Source of the DNA: an uncultured Pseudomonadota bacterium
GTDB lineage: Bacteria > Pseudomonadota > Alphaproteobacteria > RF32 > CAG-239
DNA: 32,609 nt
Direction: 5' to 3'
Assembly: GCA_902795745.1 (NCBI GenBank)
Contig: CADBMG010000078.1
Coordinates: forward strand, 1 to 32,609
The position numbers and the translations under genes are program-made. The notes below the pieces were generated by a model. The model did not search any database, was not told the origin of the DNA, and worked only from the letters and a program-made list of their open reading frames with translations. Numbering within the stretch: the stretch's first letter is position 1; every line of letters begins with the position of its first letter. Below, piece after piece: positions 23,442 through 31,071 of the stretch.

Positions 23442-23702
23442 TTAGCGAATGAACGGCGAATGATGCACGGCGTAGTTAACATAGTCGCCGATAGTTTTGA
23501 GATTTGAAATATCATCTTCTTTGAGAGATATTCCAAATGCTTTTTCAAACTCGATGGTAAACTGAACTTGATCCAAGGAGTCAAACAGAGCATCGTGCAG
23601 CTTGGTGTGCTCAGTTACGTTCTCAGTTACCAATGTAATACTTCCGGCGTGCAAAATTTCCTCGATCTTGTTCATCGCCTGTTTTTTGGTTATTTTTTTC
23701 AT
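23442..23702 (-). CDS. Acyl carrier protein-like protein
   Basis: An 86-residue acidic helical protein of the acyl/peptidyl carrier family. The serine that takes phosphopantetheine is in FDSLDQVQF, followed by the helix TIEFEKAFGISLKEDDI, typical of ACPs. It stands alone, with no fatty-acid or polyketide genes nearby, so it may be a second ACP rather than the main AcpP; the loosely matching N-terminal third supports this. The frame can start at a TTG two codons upstream, but ATG 23702 is preferred. No clear ribosome binding site precedes either. Its substrate and partner are unknown. Confidence 0.8.
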   Translation of the reverse strand: MKKITKKQAMNKIEEILHAGSITLVTENVTEHTKLHDALFDSLDQVQFTIEFEKAFGISLKEDDISNLKTIGDYVNYAVHHSPFIR

Positions 23703-23789
23703 AAGCAAATATATATATTAATAATAAAATAATTGCCTTTCAATATGCGGCAAGATAATCATGGTGTCAAGAGTAAAAATGTGTGATTT

Positions 23790-23819
23790 TTGCAATAATA
23801 GTGCTTGCAGTCCTATAAT
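23790..23819 (+). promoter_or_regulatory. Promoter of the dksA-mla operon
   Basis: TTGCAA (23790-23795), an 18-base spacer and a perfect TATAAT (23814-23819), about 45 bases before the dksA start. No other promoter of similar quality was noticed before 30757. Confidence 0.75.
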
Positions 23820-23869
23820 ATTATTGGTAAAATCATCTTAATATATGTATTAGCAACAGGAGATAAATA

Positions 23870-24295
23870 ATGACAACGTCTATTGTATTACCACCGGACT
23901 ATAAACCGTCGGCAGATGAAGAATATATGAACGATATGCAATTAGAATATTTTCGTCAGAAATTAATTAATTGGAAAAAATCAATCGTATCACAATCGGC
24001 AGATACGTTAGAAGATTTGCGTCAGGGCGGTTTGAGCCAACCTGATGACATTGACCGTGCATCACTTGAAACCGACAAGGCTCTTGATTTGCGCACCAAA
24101 GACCGTATTCGTAAGTTGATTACAAAAATTGACGAAGCATTGGATAGAATAGAGGAAGGTACATACGGTTATTGTGAGGAAACCGGAGAGCCGATAGGTA
24201 TTGAACGTTTGGAAGCAAGGCCGGTTGCCACTCTTTCAATTGAAGCGCAAGAACGTCATGAACGTATGGAAAAAACTTTTGATGATGAAGCATAA
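23870..24295 (+). CDS. dksA: RNA polymerase-binding factor DksA
   Basis: A 141-residue DksA, which enters the secondary channel of RNA polymerase and works with ppGpp to retune transcription. The coiled-coil arms (about 20-55 and 65-97) carry the tip PDDIDRA with Asp59 and Asp62, matching E. coli Asp71 and Asp74. The zinc-finger part keeps the fold motif GTYGYCEETGEPIGIERLEARP, but only Cys102 remains of the four E. coli cysteines (the others are Thr, Ser and Ala). Reduced-cysteine forms are known in alphaproteobacteria. CAGGAG precedes the ATG. It opens a long operon, and maf starts immediately after its stop. Confidence 0.95.
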   Translation: MTTSIVLPPDYKPSADEEYMNDMQLEYFRQKLINWKKSIVSQSADTLEDLRQGGLSQPDDIDRASLETDKALDLRTKDRIRKLITKIDEALDRIEEGTYGYCEETGEPIGIERLEARPVATLSIEAQERHERMEKTFDDEA

Positions 24296-24868
24296 ATGAC
24301 AGAAATCAAAGACTATATTTTAGCTTCCGGATCGCCGCAACGAATTGCTTTGTTGCGGCAAGTTGCTTATGAACCGAAAGAAATTTTGCCGGCAGATATT
24401 TGTGAAGATTGTCTGCTTTATGAAAAGGCTTTGCCGTATGTGCGGCGTATGGCGCAAGAAAAAGCTCGTCATGTGGCATCTTTGCGACCTAATGAAAATA
24501 TTTTGGCTTGCGATACGGTAGTGGTTGCAGGGCAAAAGATTTTGCATAAATCAAAGAATGATGACGAACAGCGTGCAGTTATGCAAATGCTTTCGGGAAA
24601 AACGCATAGAGTAATCAGTTCGGTATGTTTGATTAATAAAAATGGTAAGCTTTCGCAACGTACAGTGAGCACTAAAATAACCATGAAATTATTAACACCG
24701 CAGGAAATAGAAGATTATGTTGCTTGTGGCGAGTGGCACAATGTTTGCGGCTATAAAATTGAAGGCAAATTGGCCGGCTATGTAAAACGAATGGTCGGTT
24801 CATATTCCGGAGTGGTGGGCTTGCCGCTGTATGAAACATTGAGTATATTAAAAGGAGAGGGAATCTAA
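24296..24868 (+). CDS. maf: Maf-like nucleoside triphosphate pyrophosphatase
   Basis: A 190-residue Maf/HAM1-like enzyme that hydrolyses non-canonical or methylated nucleoside triphosphates (dTTP/UTP or m7GTP, depending on the subgroup). ILASGSPQRIALL at 8-20 gives the SxxR motif (Ser13, Arg16). Asp73 in ACDTVV and SGKTHRV at 94-100 or so complete the active site. The C-terminal YKIEG...GSYSGVVGLPLYET block is family-typical. The ATG directly abuts the dksA stop and its own stop overlaps the rng start (TAATG). The sequence does not decide between the YhdE and YceF groups. Confidence 0.93.
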   Translation: MTEIKDYILASGSPQRIALLRQVAYEPKEILPADICEDCLLYEKALPYVRRMAQEKARHVASLRPNENILACDTVVVAGQKILHKSKNDDEQRAVMQMLSGKTHRVISSVCLINKNGKLSQRTVSTKITMKLLTPQEIEDYVACGEWHNVCGYKIEGKLAGYVKRMVGSYSGVVGLPLYETLSILKGEGI

Positions 24869-26031
24869 TGCAAGCAAAGAAAATAGTATATGACCATAAC
24901 GAAACATCCTTCGGCATTGCCGTTTTTGATGATAACGGATTGGCGGAAATTGATATTTATAATGCCAATCGTGCGGTGGAAGGTAACGTTTATTTGGGAC
25001 GCATTGTGAAGAAAATTAATTTAGCTAACGATAAATACGGCTTTATGGTTAACATAGGCGACGGTATTGAAGCTTTTTTAAGTTCTTATGAACCAGCCCT
25101 CAAGGAAGCAAATATGAATGAGGGGCAAAGTGTGGTGGTGCAGGTTGCACAGGAAAAACATGCGGAAAAAGGAGCAAAAGTTGTTCGTAATATTCAATTG
25201 GTTGGTGTGAACTTGGTTTATTGTCCGTTCAAATATGATGTTGAATATTCTCGCAAAATTGAGGATGTGGCAACTGCCGAAAAATATCAGAGACTGGTAA
25301 GAGAGCATTGTGTCGGTCAAGAAGGTTGGATTTTGCGTACAATTTCAGTTGAAGCCGAAGAACAGCAAATTTTAGATGAAATGAATGAATTGCGCAACAT
25401 TTATGAAAATATCCGTAAAAAAGCTCGCACATTGAGCGCGCCGGCTTTGCTTTTTGCTAAAGAAAATCCGTTATTGGAATATATTCGTCGCTACAAAGAT
25501 ACTTTGGAAGAAGTTGTTGTTGATTCGCCGAATTTGGTCGATGAAGTGAGTAAGGTTTTTGATGGAAAAGTAACTCAGCAACGTGACGGTTTCGAAGAAT
25601 ATGGCGTTGAAGATGAAATTGTTGAAGCGATGAATCGCACGGTTAAACTCAAAAACGGTGGAGCTTTGCAGATAGAAGAAACCAGAGCTTGTGTGGCAAT
25701 AGATGTTGACAGTAGCGGTGTTCATAATGCCGGAGATATTGATGCATTGAATATTGAAGCCGCTAAAGAAATTGCACGTCAAATCAGACTGCGTAATTTA
25801 GCCGGAAAGATAGTTATTGATTTTGCCGGATCATCAGAATATCGCTTTATGAAAAATGTTATAGATGTTTTGCATGAAGAATTGGCTGATGATGCTGCGC
25901 ATAGCCGTGTTTTGGGGTTAAGTCGCGGCGGAAATGTCGAAATTTTGCGACAACGTCGTCGTCCGAGTTTGCGTGATTTGTATACGGTGGAATGTCCAAC
26001 ATGCAGTGGCACAGGAAGGGTTGAGCCGTGA
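24868..26031 (+). CDS. rng: Ribonuclease E/G family endonuclease, short form
   Basis: A 387-residue endonuclease of the RNase E/G family, acting in rRNA maturation and mRNA decay. An S1-like domain lies at about 36-115 (GNVYLGRIVKKI), the DNase I-like catalytic core has Asp279 in AIDVDSS and Asp318 in VIDFAG, and the Zn-link CPTCSGTG is at 376-383. E. coli RNase G has 489 residues; this protein stops a few residues after the Zn-link, lacking the small C-terminal domain and any degradosome scaffold. Short forms beside yacG are common in alphaproteobacteria, where a longer RNase E usually exists elsewhere. Starts overlap maf by one base; the yacG start overlaps its stop by four bases. Confidence 0.93.
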   Translation: MQAKKIVYDHNETSFGIAVFDDNGLAEIDIYNANRAVEGNVYLGRIVKKINLANDKYGFMVNIGDGIEAFLSSYEPALKEANMNEGQSVVVQVAQEKHAEKGAKVVRNIQLVGVNLVYCPFKYDVEYSRKIEDVATAEKYQRLVREHCVGQEGWILRTISVEAEEQQILDEMNELRNIYENIRKKARTLSAPALLFAKENPLLEYIRRYKDTLEEVVVDSPNLVDEVSKVFDGKVTQQRDGFEEYGVEDEIVEAMNRTVKLKNGGALQIEETRACVAIDVDSSGVHNAGDIDALNIEAAKEIARQIRLRNLAGKIVIDFAGSSEYRFMKNVIDVLHEELADDAAHSRVLGLSRGGNVEILRQRRRPSLRDLYTVECPTCSGTGRVEP

Positions 26032-26240
26032 GCCGAGTTATAGTAACGCATAAATGTCCGATTTGTAAAAAAATATATACTGATGGGGCGTATGCTCCAT
26101 TTTGTTCTAAGCGATGTGCAGATGTTGATTTGGGGCGATGGTTTAACGGAAGTTACGCCGTAGCGTCGGAAGATTTAGACGAACTTGAAACGGAAGAATT
26201 AAGCGAGGCTTTGGAAAATGCACAAAAATCTGACCGCTAA
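26028..26240 (+). CDS. yacG: DNA gyrase inhibitor/zinc-finger protein YacG
   Basis: A 70-residue protein with the YacG zinc site: CPIC at 10-13 and CSKRC at 26-30, followed by DLGRWFNGSYAV, which is the family signature. E. coli YacG binds GyrB and inhibits gyrase. The acidic C-terminal 25 residues are variable in the family. The start codon is GTG, overlapping the rng stop by four bases, with AGGAAGG upstream. mlaE begins within its last codons (23-base overlap). Confidence 0.95.
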   Translation: MSRVIVTHKCPICKKIYTDGAYAPFCSKRCADVDLGRWFNGSYAVASEDLDELETEELSEALENAQKSDR

Positions 26241-27348
26241 TCCCATAGATATTATGCAAAAAGAGGGCACAATTTATGTTGTGCCCCAAGGCAGTGTACT
26301 GCACTACGACAGCCAAAATGATTTACGAAAAATAGAAGGTTATACTTCCGGAGATGTTAAACAAATAACATTTTTGCCTGATAATTTGCAACAATGGGAT
26401 TCTTCACTGGTTCTGCTTGTTTTTATGGTTAAGCAAATGGCGCAAGCAAAAAATATTTCCGTTAATTTGGAAAAAATGCCGCAGAATTTACGTGATTTGG
26501 TAGATATGGCTTTTGCCGTTGATCGTAAGCCGGAACATAAAAGCAATAATCGTGGCGGAATATTGGAACAAGTTGGCAAACAAACATCAAATATTTTTTC
26601 AGCATTTACCAATGCACTTAATTTTTTCGGAGCGGTTTTTGTCGGCTTGGGACGTTTACTGAGTTTTCGTTCCGTAATGCGATATATTGATTTTTGCTCA
26701 GCATTGGACGATTGTGGGCCGAAAGCATTGGCAATAGTGTCACTCATCAGCTTTTTAGTAGGGTTGATTTTAGCATTTGTCGGAGTAGTACAGTTACAAA
26801 CATTCGGTGCACAAATATATGTGGCAAGTTTGGTTACTATCGGTATGTGCCGCATTATGGGGGCAATTATGGTTGGTATTATTATGGCAGGACGCACCGG
26901 ATCGTCTTATGCCGCCACAATCGGTACGATGCAGGTTAATGAAGAGTTAGATGCTCTGCAAACAATGGGATTTTCGCAAATTGATTTTTTAGTTATGCCG
27001 AGGTTATTGGCTCTTGTTTTGGCAATGCCTATATTAACAATGCTTGCCGATTTTATGGGAATGGTCGGCGGTGCTTTTGTCGGTGTTTTTATGATAGGTC
27101 TTCCTTATCAAGAATATTGGAAATACGCATTTGACGCATTTAGGTTGAATAACTTTTTAGTCGGAATCTTTCACGGTTTTTGTTTTGGAATTATTATCGC
27201 TCTGTGTGGTTGCTACTGTGGCTTAACCTGCGGTCGTGATGCTGACAGCGTGGGTGTTGCTACTACTCGTTCAGTAGTTCGTTCCGTAGTTTGGATGATT
27301 GTTATAACCGGTATTATTACGGTTGTATGTCAGGAGATAGGAATATGA
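26218..27348 (+). CDS. mlaE: MlaE-type lipid transport permease with N-terminal STAS-like domain
   Basis: A 376-residue inner-membrane permease of the MlaE/Ttg2B family, part of an ABC system moving phospholipids between the inner and outer membranes. Residues 1 to about 105 are a soluble STAS-like domain (MQKEGTIYVVPQGS, and DSSLVLLVFMVKQMA), as found in many alphaproteobacterial MlaE proteins where it may stand in for MlaB. The permease has five or six helices with the conserved GRTGSSYAATIGTMQVNEELDALQTMG loop, that contacts the ATPase. The ATG overlaps yacG by 23 bases, and mlaF overlaps its stop (ATGA). No separate mlaB or mlaC is present. Confidence 0.93.
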   Translation: MHKNLTANPIDIMQKEGTIYVVPQGSVLHYDSQNDLRKIEGYTSGDVKQITFLPDNLQQWDSSLVLLVFMVKQMAQAKNISVNLEKMPQNLRDLVDMAFAVDRKPEHKSNNRGGILEQVGKQTSNIFSAFTNALNFFGAVFVGLGRLLSFRSVMRYIDFCSALDDCGPKALAIVSLISFLVGLILAFVGVVQLQTFGAQIYVASLVTIGMCRIMGAIMVGIIMAGRTGSSYAATIGTMQVNEELDALQTMGFSQIDFLVMPRLLALVLAMPILTMLADFMGMVGGAFVGVFMIGLPYQEYWKYAFDAFRLNNFLVGIFHGFCFGIIIALCGCYCGLTCGRDADSVGVATTRSVVRSVVWMIVITGIITVVCQEIGI

Positions 27349-28100
27349 GTGGGCAAGCGGTAATAAATGTAAAAAATTTATCTGTGGGTTATGGCGATTA
27401 TGTTTTGTTGCGTGATGCAAATTACCAAGTAAATAAGGGCGATGTTTTTATCATTATGGGCGGTTCGGGATGCGGTAAAAGCAGTATGTTAAGGGTTCTT
27501 ACCGGATTAATTCCGCCTTTGAAAGGTGATGTTGAAATAAGCGGTGTTAATATTGCAACAGCACCAGATAAGGATATTCAAAAAATCAGAGAAAAATCGG
27601 GAATTTTGTACCAGAGCGGAGCTTTGTTCAGCTCAATGACTTTGGCTGAAAATATTATGTTACCATTACAGCAATATTCAGATTATTCTGCCTCCACAAT
27701 TCGCGAAATAGCTTCTCTGAAACTTGCACTGGTCGGTTTGAAAGGTTTTGATGATTTTTATCCATCCGAAATCAGTGGCGGGATGAAAAAACGTGCCGGT
27801 TTGGCAAGGGCTTTGGCACTGGATCCGGATATTGTTTATTTTGATGAACCATCAGCCGGACTTGATCCTATAAGTTCGCACAATTTGGACGAGCTTATAT
27901 TGGAAATAAATCGTAGTTTGGGTACAACAATTGTTGTGGTAACGCATGAGTTGAGTTCTATTTTTACTATTGGAAGCAACTCTATTTTTCTAGATGCCCA
28001 AAGCAAAACTATTATGGCGCGCGGCAATCCTAAAGAGTTATTAAAGAATCCGCCTAACGAGACGGTATATGAATTTTTAACACGAGGAGAAAAAAAATAA
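27345..28100 (+). CDS. mlaF: MlaF-type ABC ATPase
   Basis: A 251-residue ATPase that drives the MlaE permease. Walker A is MGGSGCGKSS, the Q-loop is in LYQSGALF, the signature is SGGMKKRAGLARAL, and Walker B is IVYFDEPSAGLDP; the switch His is in VVTHEL. The SGGM variant and the GALFSSMTLAEN segment are typical of MlaF rather than of importer ATPases. CAGGAG precedes the ATG at 27345; the 18 extra upstream codons in the same frame lie inside mlaE and are discounted. mlaD follows after one base. Confidence 0.95.
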   Translation: MSGQAVINVKNLSVGYGDYVLLRDANYQVNKGDVFIIMGGSGCGKSSMLRVLTGLIPPLKGDVEISGVNIATAPDKDIQKIREKSGILYQSGALFSSMTLAENIMLPLQQYSDYSASTIREIASLKLALVGLKGFDDFYPSEISGGMKKRAGLARALALDPDIVYFDEPSAGLDPISSHNLDELILEINRSLGTTIVVVTHELSSIFTIGSNSIFLDAQSKTIMARGNPKELLKNPPNETVYEFLTRGEKK

Positions 28101-28101
28101 A

Positions 28102-28881
28102 ATGCAACAGAAGAAAACATATAAATTAGTAGGTCTATTTGTTATAATAGGTTTTGTCTGCTTTATCGGTATAATAATGAGATATGCCGGAAACCAGTTG
28201 ATGGATAATAAAGACAATTTGGTAGTTATGTATTTTGAAGAATCCATCAGCGGCTTGAATGTGGGATCTTCGGTGGTATTTAAAGGTGTGGAAGTAGGTA
28301 AGGTGGCAGATATTAAACTTTGGGCAAATTTGCAAGAAGGAACATTTAAGATTCCGGTAATTGTCGCTTTTGATCCCAAGCGTAATTTGGGCGAAAAAAT
28401 CAATAAAGCGAAAATGTCAAACCGTGAAGTTTTGAACAGATTAATAAAAAAGGGTTTGCGTGCAAGGTTAGCTTCGGCAAATCTTTTAACTGGTCAATTG
28501 ATGATAGAATTAGTTATGGACCCGAAGGTTGAAGCAGTATTTCGCGGTAGTGGGCAATATTTGGAGGTGCCGACAGAGTTGTCTCCTTTTGCCTTGATTT
28601 CACAGGATTTAGAGGAGGTATCCCTTAGAGAATCGTTATCGCGTTTGGGTAATATAATTGAAGATTTAGAAGATAATTTACCGCAAATTTTAGAGAATAC
28701 TACGCGAATAACCGAAAAATTAGATAAGGCACTAGATAGAAACAGCGGCGAAGCATCTCAATCGATGAAGAGCTTTAATTCTGCAATGGAAGAAATAAGT
28801 AAGACCAGTCGCTCGATTAAAAATCTGACCGATTATTTGGAGCGTCATCCGGAAGCTTTATTGAGAGGAAAGGAAAAATAA
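28102..28881 (+). CDS. mlaD: MCE-domain lipid-binding protein MlaD
   Basis: A 259-residue periplasmic protein anchored by one N-terminal helix (about 8-27). An MCE domain follows (about 38-115: ESISGLNVGSSVVFKGVEVGKV), which forms the hexameric ring through which lipids pass. Then comes a helical region (about 165-250) ending in the sequence YLERHPEALLRGK, common to MlaD- and PqiB-type proteins. It is longer than E. coli MlaD (183 residues), with the extra C-terminal helices suggesting a longer channel toward the outer membrane. GAGGAG lies upstream inside mlaF. Confidence 0.93.
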   Translation: MQQKKTYKLVGLFVIIGFVCFIGIIMRYAGNQLMDNKDNLVVMYFEESISGLNVGSSVVFKGVEVGKVADIKLWANLQEGTFKIPVIVAFDPKRNLGEKINKAKMSNREVLNRLIKKGLRARLASANLLTGQLMIELVMDPKVEAVFRGSGQYLEVPTELSPFALISQDLEEVSLRESLSRLGNIIEDLEDNLPQILENTTRITEKLDKALDRNSGEASQSMKSFNSAMEEISKTSRSIKNLTDYLERHPEALLRGKEK

Positions 28882-28882
28882 A

Positions 28883-29449
28883 ATGAAGAAGCTGATTTTA
28901 TGTTTATTTTTGACGTTGACGGCATGCAGTTGGCGCACGCCTAATTCTACTTTTTATATGATGAACAGTGATAATCTGTCGCAGGTTTCAACCCGCAAAG
29001 TAAATGTTGCCGTTTCTCGTGTTAAAGTGCCGGATTTGCTTGATAGACCGCAAATTGTGACTTATGAAAAGAACAGTGATGAAATTCAAATTAGTGAATT
29101 TGAGCGCTGGGGTGAAGTTTTTCCCGATGTGGTTCAGGCTACAATTACCAATGATTTGATGGCAATGTTGCCGAATGCGTATGTAAAACGAACATACTTT
29201 GACAATCAAAGTATGAACTATTCGGTAAATGTGGAAATCAATAAAATGGCGGCGTATCGCGGTGATAAGGTTATTTTTAGTGCATGGTGGAATATTATGA
29301 ATGCGTCAGGGCGCGTTCTAAAGCGCGGGCAAGAAACTTTTGAAGTTAAAGTTAAAGGTTCTTCAATGCGTGATTTGGTTGACGCACAGGCACAAGCGGT
29401 GCACCAGTTATCGAAAGTTATTGCCACAAATCTGAGTAAAGGAATTTAA
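28883..29449 (+). CDS. ABC-type transport auxiliary lipoprotein (PqiC/YmbA-like)
   Basis: A 188-residue predicted outer-membrane lipoprotein. The lipobox is LTAC with Cys15 after a short basic, hydrophobic signal. The mature part fits the PqiC/YmbA (DUF330) family: TFYMMNSD, then VAVSRVKVPDLLDRPQIVTY, and FERWGEVFPDVVQATI. PqiC is the lipoprotein partner of the MCE system PqiAB. Its place here, one base after mlaD, says it serves as the outer-membrane end of this Mla-type machine. A mixture of Mla ATPase/permease with a PqiC-type lipoprotein is common outside enterobacteria. Confidence 0.88.
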   Translation: MKKLILCLFLTLTACSWRTPNSTFYMMNSDNLSQVSTRKVNVAVSRVKVPDLLDRPQIVTYEKNSDEIQISEFERWGEVFPDVVQATITNDLMAMLPNAYVKRTYFDNQSMNYSVNVEINKMAAYRGDKVIFSAWWNIMNASGRVLKRGQETFEVKVKGSSMRDLVDAQAQAVHQLSKVIATNLSKGI

Positions 29450-29464
29450 AAAACGGTCAAGACT

Positions 29465-30757
29465 ATGAAATATGATAACTACATACCTTTGAAAAATAAT
29501 CCTGATGCGTCGGAAACATCTTTTTGGATTAATTTCGCAGCGTTTATTGTGGTTTTAATGACTCTTTTGGGGCTACGTTTTGCCGGTTTTAAAGTGACGC
29601 CATATATGTTTTTGATAATGGCAGCTGTTTTAACTTTTACCATTGTTGTGTTGGAGAAGATATTTTATCCGCAAACGAATTTTTATCGCAGATGGCATAT
29701 CCGCCGCAAAGTCAGTTGGATCCACATTTTTTATAAGGAAATAACGTTATTGCTGACGCTTGGCGTCATCGGCTTTCTGTATTGGTTATTTCCGATGTAT
29801 TCTTATGATGATTTTACTTTGCGCTATTTCCCTTTTTTGCGGATTTTTGTGCCCATTTTGTTGTTGGGAAGCATACCTTATTTTTGCTTAATGGATAAGA
29901 TTGATGACGAACCGGAAGATGTTTATTACAAAATAGGATATGCCATAATACATCGGCAAAAAACATTGTCGCGTTTTGAACTGGGCAATTATGCTCGCAG
30001 TTGGTTGGTAAAAGGATTTTGGCTCAGTTTGATGCAACCGTATATGATGACGGATATTAACTGGTTGTTCAATCTTGTATGGGAAAATATAAAGAATAAG
30101 CCGATTGAATGGTTTTGGTTTGCCAACAGCTTTTGCTTTTTTATCGATTTAACTTTCGCATCGGTCGGATATTTGATGAACTTTAAATTGCTAAATTCGC
30201 AAACTCGAACCGCCGAACCGACGCTATTAGGCTGGATGGTGGCAATTATGTGCTATTGGCCGTTTTGGGGTGTTTTGTTCTATCAATATTTTTTCCGTTA
30301 TGAAAAAATTGGCTGGATGTCTGTCTTTGTAACGGAAAGTACTTGGTGGTGGGTTTGGTTTATATCCATAATTTTATTGGAACTTTTGTATGCTTTGGCA
30401 ACAGTTGCCGCCGGTATTCGCTTTTCTAATTTAACATATCGCGGATTATGGAATACCGGACCTTATAAATGGAGCAAACATCCGGCTTATGTTTGTAAAA
30501 ATATCAGTTGGTGGCTAATTGCTATGCCATTTATGATTAACAATACCGAAGAGGCAATAAAAGCGTGTTTTATGCTGATAGGGGTAAATGTAATCTATTA
30601 TTTGCGAGCCAAAACCGAGGAACGGCATTTGTCGCATTATCCGGAATATGAAGAATATGCCCTAAAAATGAATGAAAAAAGTATCTTTACCGGAGTGGCA
30701 AAAATTTTACCGTTCTTAAAATATAAGCCTCTGAAAAAAGAGGACAGATTGTTCTAG
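29465..30757 (+). CDS. Polytopic membrane protein with ICMT/PEMT-like methyltransferase C-terminus
   Basis: A 430-residue protein with about nine to ten membrane helices. The C-terminal part resembles isoprenylcysteine carboxyl methyltransferases and bacterial phospholipid methyltransferases: GPYKWSKHPAYV at 332-343 and RAKTEERHLSHYPEYEEY at 381-398, both parts of the SAM-binding site in that superfamily. The first 300 residues are hydrophobic with conserved-looking loops (FYPQTNFYRRWHIRRK) and I know no function for them. The gene lies 15 bases behind the lipoprotein and before a strong terminator, so it is the last member of the dksA-mla run. A lipid substrate is a reasonable inference from the neighbours. 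No clear ribosome binding site. Confidence 0.72.
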   Translation: MKYDNYIPLKNNPDASETSFWINFAAFIVVLMTLLGLRFAGFKVTPYMFLIMAAVLTFTIVVLEKIFYPQTNFYRRWHIRRKVSWIHIFYKEITLLLTLGVIGFLYWLFPMYSYDDFTLRYFPFLRIFVPILLLGSIPYFCLMDKIDDEPEDVYYKIGYAIIHRQKTLSRFELGNYARSWLVKGFWLSLMQPYMMTDINWLFNLVWENIKNKPIEWFWFANSFCFFIDLTFASVGYLMNFKLLNSQTRTAEPTLLGWMVAIMCYWPFWGVLFYQYFFRYEKIGWMSVFVTESTWWWVWFISIILLELLYALATVAAGIRFSNLTYRGLWNTGPYKWSKHPAYVCKNISWWLIAMPFMINNTEEAIKACFMLIGVNVIYYLRAKTEERHLSHYPEYEEYALKMNEKSIFTGVAKILPFLKYKPLKKEDRLF

Positions 30758-30783
30758 ATGCAATGGTATGAAACCAACCGTCT

Positions 30784-30817
30784 GACACTTGCTTTTTATA
30801 AGTGGGTGTCTTTTTTT
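30784..30817 (+). terminator. Terminator of the dksA-mla operon
   Basis: GACACTTGC (30784-30792) pairs with GTGGGTGTC (30802-30810), with three G-T pairs, followed by seven T residues. Confidence 0.8.
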
Positions 30818-30851
30818 AATTTACATCCGATTACATACCTTTAAAATAATC

Positions 30852-30880
30852 TTGCAAAAAAATGCAAAATAAAGTATACT
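30852..30880 (+). promoter_or_regulatory. rpoB promoter
   Basis: TTGCAA (30852-30857), a 17-base spacer and TATACT (30875-30880). Transcription from about 30887 gives an untranslated leader of about 185 bases before rpoB. Confidence 0.75.
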
Positions 30881-30886
30881 CCGCAC

Positions 30887-31071
30887 AGTTTAAAACAAGG
30901 TTCAATCTTGTGATAAAAAAATTATTTGGAGAATGCGGCTGAGTGGGCGGATTTGCCAGTGGTGCGGCCGATTCATTTTAAGACAATAGTAGATTTTAAC
31001 CTTCTGTTGACGGGATTGAGTTTTTTTCATAAGAATTGTCGCAGAATCAATATGTTAGAGGATAAAAACAG
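30887..31071 (+). promoter_or_regulatory. Structured leader of rpoB
   Basis: This holds most of the 314-base gap 30758-31071. A small hairpin ACAAG/CTTGT comes first. A larger one pairs GAATGCGGC (30931-30939, one bulged G) with GCCGATTC (30967-30974), enclosing an inner GGC/GCC hairpin. Then come GGGATTGAG and a seven-T run (31013-31027), which could end an attenuator if GATTGAG pairs back to TTCAATC (30901-30907). GAGGA is nine bases before the rpoB ATG. Where most bacteria have rplJ-rplL before rpoB, this genome has only this leader. Confidence 0.55.
31007..31035 (+). promoter_or_regulatory. Possible second rpoB promoter
   Basis: TTGACG (31007-31012), a 17-base spacer containing seven T residues, and TAAGAA (31030-31035). 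Weaker than the upstream promoter and overlapping the possible attenuator. Confidence 0.35.

Noticed and set aside
30931..30976. tRNA-like or L10-leader-like element
   Set aside because: No acceptor, anticodon or T-arm pattern is present, and I cannot match the L10 leader kink-turn with confidence, so it is reported only as a structured leader.
30933..30989. Possible 18-codon leader peptide before rpoB
   Set aside because: GGAG lies only one base from the ATG and the stretch is better explained by the hairpin; not conserved evidence available.
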